DNA of 5,263 nucleotides, from contig JBGPKH010000633.1 in assembly GCA_041485845.1 (NCBI GenBank), positions 1 through 5,263 on the forward strand, given 5' to 3'. This document shows positions 4,309 to 5,263 of this stretch, piece by piece (within the stretch, counting starts at the first letter, position 1; every line of letters begins with the position of its first letter). The notes beneath the pieces are model-generated. The model did not search any database, was not told the DNA's origin, and saw nothing but the letters and a program-made list of their open reading frames with translations. The stretch comes from OMOG01 sp041485845 (GTDB taxonomy: Bacteria; Acidobacteriota; Terriglobia; Bryobacterales; Bryobacteraceae). The position numbers and the translations under genes are program-made.

Positions 4309-5263
4309 CTACTGCAAGGAAATCACAATGCCCGAAGGAGCCTGTACGCCGCCGACGCTGGCCTGGAGCGAAACATCACCTGTGCCAAGACCCGAGGGAA
4401 CCGTCAGGTTGAGCTGATAAAGACCGGCGCCCGACAGGCCCGCAAAAGCCGGGGTCACGCTCACGTTATTGATCCGCAGCGTCACTGGGTTCGTGGTTGG
4501 CGCCGCTCCGGAAAACGCTTGGCCCGCCGGCACGGCCGGATTGGTGGGCCCAAACCCCGTGCCGAAAAGCTCAATAATGTCTCCCGCCTGCGCGGCCACC
4601 GTTCGATAGCCGAGGGAACTTCCGGTCGGCCCAAGAATGTCGTAGCTGCCTCCGCCATAGGCTCCTGAACCGTTGGATCTCGGAATGATGGCGGCTACGT
4701 GTTTGGAGTCGAGCAAGCAGAACGAGGGACTAAACGGAGCCAACCTTACAGTGGATGCGGCACTTCCTGCGGCCGTCCTGACCACTACCGGAACCGCGCC
4801 AGTCGCGGTGTCATTCGGGACTTGCAAGTCAATCTGTCCGGGGCTGACAAATGAGAGATACGCCGCTTTGCCGTCAATCGTCACACTGGTACCGCCCAGG
4901 GATGTCGGAAAGTTCCCCGTCCAGGTTGCGGTGACGCTGGCCAGGTTGGTTCCGTAAATCGACGCCCATTCGCCCGGCTGAACAATGTCTGCCGAACTGA
5001 ACACGGGTACGATGCCACCCGAACCGATGGCCGGGAGCAGCGGCGGTTCGGCCATCCCCAGCAGCTTCTGGCTCGCCATATCAAGCAGATCCTGCGCCGA
5101 CAGGACAAAACTCGCGCCGCCGGTCACCACCACCTGCGCCGGCGCACGGACATTAGCCTCCGCATACTGGATGTCGGTGGAGTAGATTTGCAGGTAATTC
5201 AGGGGCGTGGCGCCTTGGCTCCCTCCGAAGAAAGATGCGGCCGCCGTACCGTCGAAGTAAACA
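4309..5263 (-). CDS. Secreted protein with Solibacter-type C-terminal domain (TIGR03437), N-terminus beyond window
   Basis: The reverse frame is open from the right window edge to TAG at 4311-4309, so 317 C-terminal residues are present and the start is missing. A GTG at 5133 is only an internal in-frame codon. Residues 1-75 of the visible part (YLQIYSTDIQYAEANV, then LSAQDLLDMASQKLL) resemble the linker that often precedes the domain. From about residue 84, IVPVFSSADIVQPGEWASIY, GTNLAS, LGGTSVTIDGKAAYLSFVSP and GQIDLQVPNDTATG match the first half of TIGR03437. GDIIELFGTGFGPTNPAVPAG and AGLYQLNLTVPSGLGTGDVS match the second half. The protein ends ISLQ, as a C-terminal domain should. The domain is beta-sandwich-like, occurs at the ends of exported proteins in Solibacter-type acidobacteria, and has no assigned function. 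The two halves share the pattern GxIxLxVPxxxxTG, suggesting an internal duplication. No terminator is evident after the stop. Confidence 0.93.
   Translation of the reverse strand, partial: VYFDGTAAASFFGGSQGATPLNYLQIYSTDIQYAEANVRAPAQVVVTGGASFVLSAQDLLDMASQKLLGMAEPPLLPAIGSGGIVPVFSSADIVQPGEWASIYGTNLASVTATWTGNFPTSLGGTSVTIDGKAAYLSFVSPGQIDLQVPNDTATGAVPVVVRTAAGSAASTVRLAPFSPSFCLLDSKHVAAIIPRSNGSGAYGGGSYDILGPTGSSLGYRTVAAQAGDIIELFGTGFGPTNPAVPAGQAFSGAAPTTNPVTLRINNVSVTPAFAGLSGAGLYQLNLTVPSGLGTGDVSLQASVGGVQAPSGIVISLQ

Noticed and set aside
4294..4668. + strand open frames opposite the TIGR03437 gene
   Set aside because: They are Arg-rich shadows of a well-recognised reverse-strand domain.

Overview
The window most likely comes from the chromosome of an acidobacterium of the Bryobacterales/Solibacter type. 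Two lines of evidence point there. The right-hand gene carries the C-terminal domain catalogued as TIGR03437, which is expanded in Solibacter-like genomes. Next to it is a Tat-exported FG-GAP/ASPIC-UnbV (CRTAC) protein, also abundant in that phylum. The DNA is GC-rich. No similarity search could be run, so the taxon is an inference.

Left part (1-829). The 5' third of dnaA is read leftwards off the window, with a perfect Walker A motif just inside the edge. Its start codon faces an AT-richer, roughly 270 bp intergenic region. That region holds three same-strand DnaA-box-like 9-mers whose starts are 22 and 11 bp apart (490, 512, 523), small inverted repeats and a palindromic AAAACGTTTT. It is a candidate origin and/or dnaA autoregulatory region. 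On the far side is a complete tRNA-Gly(GCC) gene with encoded CCA, preceded by a perfect TTGACA -35 box.

Middle part (858-3682). Two rightward genes encode small exported proteins of unknown function: 205 aa with a signal peptide, then 156 aa with a strongly supported TTG start. The second meets, tail to tail with a 1-nt gap, a leftward gene for a 560-aa protein. That protein has a twin-arginine signal, seven FG-GAP/VCBS calcium-type repeats (a probable seven-bladed beta-propeller) and a C-terminal ASPIC/UnbV domain. Two of its blades share an identical 29-bp DNA tract.

Right part (3683-5263). About 625 bp lie between the FG-GAP gene and the last gene. They contain no intact gene, but they do contain a decayed leftward hicA-type toxin gene (3953-4162). 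Its C-terminal half is well preserved, it has an in-frame TGA, and the catalytic Gly-Ser-His segment is missing. No hicB partner is visible. The window ends inside a leftward gene for a secreted protein with the Solibacter TIGR03437 domain, cut at its N-terminus by the window edge.

Functionally this is a replication-initiation locus with a tRNA, followed by a set of exported proteins that do not form an obvious pathway. I see no complete unusual system. The points most worth a second look are the phased DnaA boxes with an ambiguous dnaA translation start, and the hicA relic.
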